DNA of 64,000 nt. Origin: JALNYB01 sp963676235 (lineage in GTDB: Archaea; Thermoplasmatota; Thermoplasmata; Methanomassiliicoccales; Methanomethylophilaceae). Position 1 is the stretch's first letter; every line of letters begins with the position of its first letter. The stretch lies in the NCBI GenBank assembly GCA_963676235.1, contig OY781044.1, forward strand, positions 434,001-498,000, given 5' to 3'. A model generated the notes under the pieces. That model was not told the origin of the DNA and made no database searches. It saw only the letters and a program-made list of their open reading frames with translations. Position numbers and translations under genes: made by a program. Positions 62,299 through 64,000 of this stretch are shown here, piece by piece.

Positions 62299-64000
62299 TC
62301 ACAGGTGACTGTCCACCAATTCCACCAGATCTACAACCTCAATCTTCCTGTCTCCTTTTGCAGCCTCTAAATTGGAGACGCAGAATGGACATGTGGTAAT
62401 GATGGTGCCTGCGAAAGATGCCTCGTCGAGCCTTGTACCTGCGATGGCCATAGCTTCCTCGGGATATGCGGACCTTACTCCTCCCCCTCCGCCACAGCAA
62501 TGACTTGTTGCACGGTTATACTGCATCTCCTTGAAGTCGACCCCCGGGAACTTCTTGATGACATCCCTGGGTGCATCATAAACATCACAGTGTCTTCCAA
62601 GATGGCATGGATCGTGGTATGTGACCTTGCCTTCCAGCGCCTTGAGTTTGAGATCCTGTTTTGCAAGGAACTCTGTGATGTGAAGCACTTCGAACGGAAC
62701 ATCCACATATTTCGGATATTCTTTCTTGAACATCCTGTAACATCCGGCACAAGAGAGCACTAGTGTCTTGACACCTAACGCTTTGATGTTATCAACATTC
62801 TTCTGCATGATCGGAGTGATCTGCTCCTGAGGCCATCCAATACGCTGAAGTACGGAACCGCAACAGATCTCGTCAACTGTGGTAAAATCTACATTCAGTT
62901 TATTGAGGATCGATATCGTAGCGGCTGCTGTCTTCTTGGATCTGTATGTAGCTGTGCATCCTATGAAATATCCTATGTCTGCTTTATGAGGTTTGAGTCC
63001 TATTGTCTCTACAACAGATTTCTCCTCTTTGAACGGATTTCCGTACTTCAGGATGCTCTCAGACATTGCCTTGTGTTTAGGAAGTATGTGCCCGTTCTTC
63101 ACGAGATCTGCACGGCAAAGCTCGACTATGTCGACAATATCTACTTGAGAAGGACATCTCCTGACACAATCTGCACATGTAGTACATGTGTACATGTTCT
63201 CCATTACAGAATCATCTGCTTGAATATCTCCGTGTAATAATCCATAAGTTAGGATAATGCGTCCTCTAGACAGGGCTGAATCCCATCCGATGGCTTTGAA
63301 TGACGGGCATACGCTCTTACAGAATCCGCACATAGTACAGGTATTGAGTGCCTGTGTCACTTTCTTGATCCTATCTGCTTCGAATTGACTCATATTCTCG
63401 ACCCTTGGAATTGTTACGCTTCCGTCCATGAGGACGATGACTTTTGCGTTTGGTTTCTGTTTGAATCCTTCTTTCATTGCATCCGCAACTGTCGGGAATG
63501 GTGTTATGTTAGCAGCACGGATGACCTCTGGATCCAGATCTGTGACTGCCCAGATAGATGCCCATGTGGCGATCTCGGCCATTTTTGCCGCTTTGTGATA
63601 CCCCAACTTGTATTCTATCTTAAGATTCTCCAAGACCTGATTCGGATCTTTGGATGATGATAATTGTGTTAGGAATGATGCGCTTCCAGTACCTTCCCTA
63701 CATTTTGATACCATTATTATGATTCCACCATCTTTCAATGCCCACTTTCCATTATCCAGGGCCTTCTGTGACTGGTAAAGATCGACATCCATTGGGTATG
63801 GTGCAACAGAGATGACGATGTCTGCCTTCTCTGGTATAGGAACAGAGAATACCTCATTCGCCCACTCAACAGCCTTATCGAATGCCGGGTTGAGGTCCCC
63901 AGATGCTACCTTGTAAATGTTCTGATGCCTGTCGAGGACCATTTGAATGGAGAATATCTTCTTTCCCTTGACGATCTCCAATGCATCCATCATATCCTCA
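62299..64000 (-). CDS. LarA C-terminal domain fused to HdrD/GlcF-type iron-sulfur protein (5' end beyond window)
   Basis: At least 566 codons are visible and no in-frame stop precedes ATG 63993, so the N-terminus probably lies beyond 64000. The first 130 residues resemble the C-terminal part of nickel lactate racemase LarA (SIQMVLDRHQNIYKVASGD, DVDLYQSQKALDN, VSKCREG). Next come two 4Fe-4S motifs (CTMCGFCKSVCP, CTTCADCVRRCP) and two CCG domains (ICCGSVLQRIGW with SCAGCYRM; HCCGGGGGVRS with CPFC), as in HdrD and glycolate-oxidase GlcF. A hydroxyacid-linked electron-transfer role is plausible. Confidence 0.87.
   Translation of the reverse strand, partial: EDMMDALEIVKGKKIFSIQMVLDRHQNIYKVASGDLNPAFDKAVEWANEVFSVPIPEKADIVISVAPYPMDVDLYQSQKALDNGKWALKDGGIIIMVSKCREGTGSASFLTQLSSSKDPNQVLENLKIEYKLGYHKAAKMAEIATWASIWAVTDLDPEVIRAANITPFPTVADAMKEGFKQKPNAKVIVLMDGSVTIPRVENMSQFEADRIKKVTQALNTCTMCGFCKSVCPSFKAIGWDSALSRGRIILTYGLLHGDIQADDSVMENMYTCTTCADCVRRCPSQVDIVDIVELCRADLVKNGHILPKHKAMSESILKYGNPFKEEKSVVETIGLKPHKADIGYFIGCTATYRSKKTAAATISILNKLNVDFTTVDEICCGSVLQRIGWPQEQITPIMQKNVDNIKALGVKTLVLSCAGCYRMFKKEYPKYVDVPFEVLHITEFLAKQDLKLKALEGKVTYHDPCHLGRHCDVYDAPRDVIKKFPGVDFKEMQYNRATSHCCGGGGGVRSAYPEEAMAIAGTRLDEASFAGTIITTCPFCVSNLEAAKGDRKIEVVDLVELVDSHL

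Noticed and set aside
1..64000. CRISPR array or riboswitch
   Set aside because: No regularly spaced repeats with unique spacers were found, and no known riboswitch core was recognised.

Overview
The window is a 64 kb piece of an archaeal chromosome, most likely from the Methanomassiliicoccales (class Thermoplasmata). The evidence is archaeal-type translation and transcription genes (eL18, eL19, eL32, eS4, RpoN, an eIF1/SUI1 homologue, Rnp1 of RNase P), an archaeal initiator tRNA, archaeosine (RaSEA) and pterin (MptA) genes, isopentenyl phosphate kinase with type 2 IPP isomerase, an HdrD-type CCG iron-sulfur protein, and 5S rRNA genes that are not linked to 16S/23S. The order-level assignment is inference from this gene mix; no single sequence feature proves it.

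Layout. 1-11.9 kb (minus strand) is the large ribosomal operon from uL3 to uL15, cut by the left edge, with rnp1 and SUI1 embedded. 12-17.5 kb holds RaSEA, a DUF5611 protein, a disulfide-reductase-like flavoprotein, a CDIN1/TPD-type nuclease, mptA, rnhB and a small SCP2-like protein. 17.7-20.3 kb holds initiator tRNA-Met and the amt-glnK ammonium operon, which has two TAGACA-N2-TGTCTA palindromes upstream. 20.4-28.4 kb has DUF116 and DUF2284 metal-binding proteins, gatCAB, a bacterial-length AspRS, an Lrp regulator and AlaX. 28.4-35.6 kb has NAC, hypC, two identical tandem 5S genes, the ipk-idi2-GGPP synthase operon, radB, AIM24, bud32 and ITPase.

35.6-47 kb is the accessory part: tRNA-Pro(TGG), a decayed IS1-type transposase, an A+T-rich nuclease-helicase pair resembling the Hachiman defence system, two paralogous metal ABC transporters arranged head to head, and a divergent HxlR/flavoprotein pair. 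47.9-53.5 kb is a phosphate regulon (pstS, a fused pstC-pstA, pstB, phoU and a divergent AbrB-PhoU regulator). 53.7-57.5 kb carries a MarR/MFS efflux operon, tRNA-Pro(GGG) and the eL18-uL13-uS9-rpoN operon.

57.6-64 kb contains the most striking locus: four overlapping minus-strand genes encoding an E1-like activating enzyme, a ubiquitin-like protein ending Gly-Gly-Met, an E2-like conjugating enzyme with a candidate active-site Cys, and a JAMM/MPN+ protease with all metal ligands. Together they could form a complete protein-conjugation and deconjugation pathway. The window ends in folP and the truncated start of a LarA-domain/HdrD-type fusion protein.

Translation signals: most operon genes overlap by ATGA or have GGTGA/GAGGTG Shine-Dalgarno sequences. 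Several first genes instead have a TATA box about 22-25 nt before the start codon, which suggests leaderless mRNAs.
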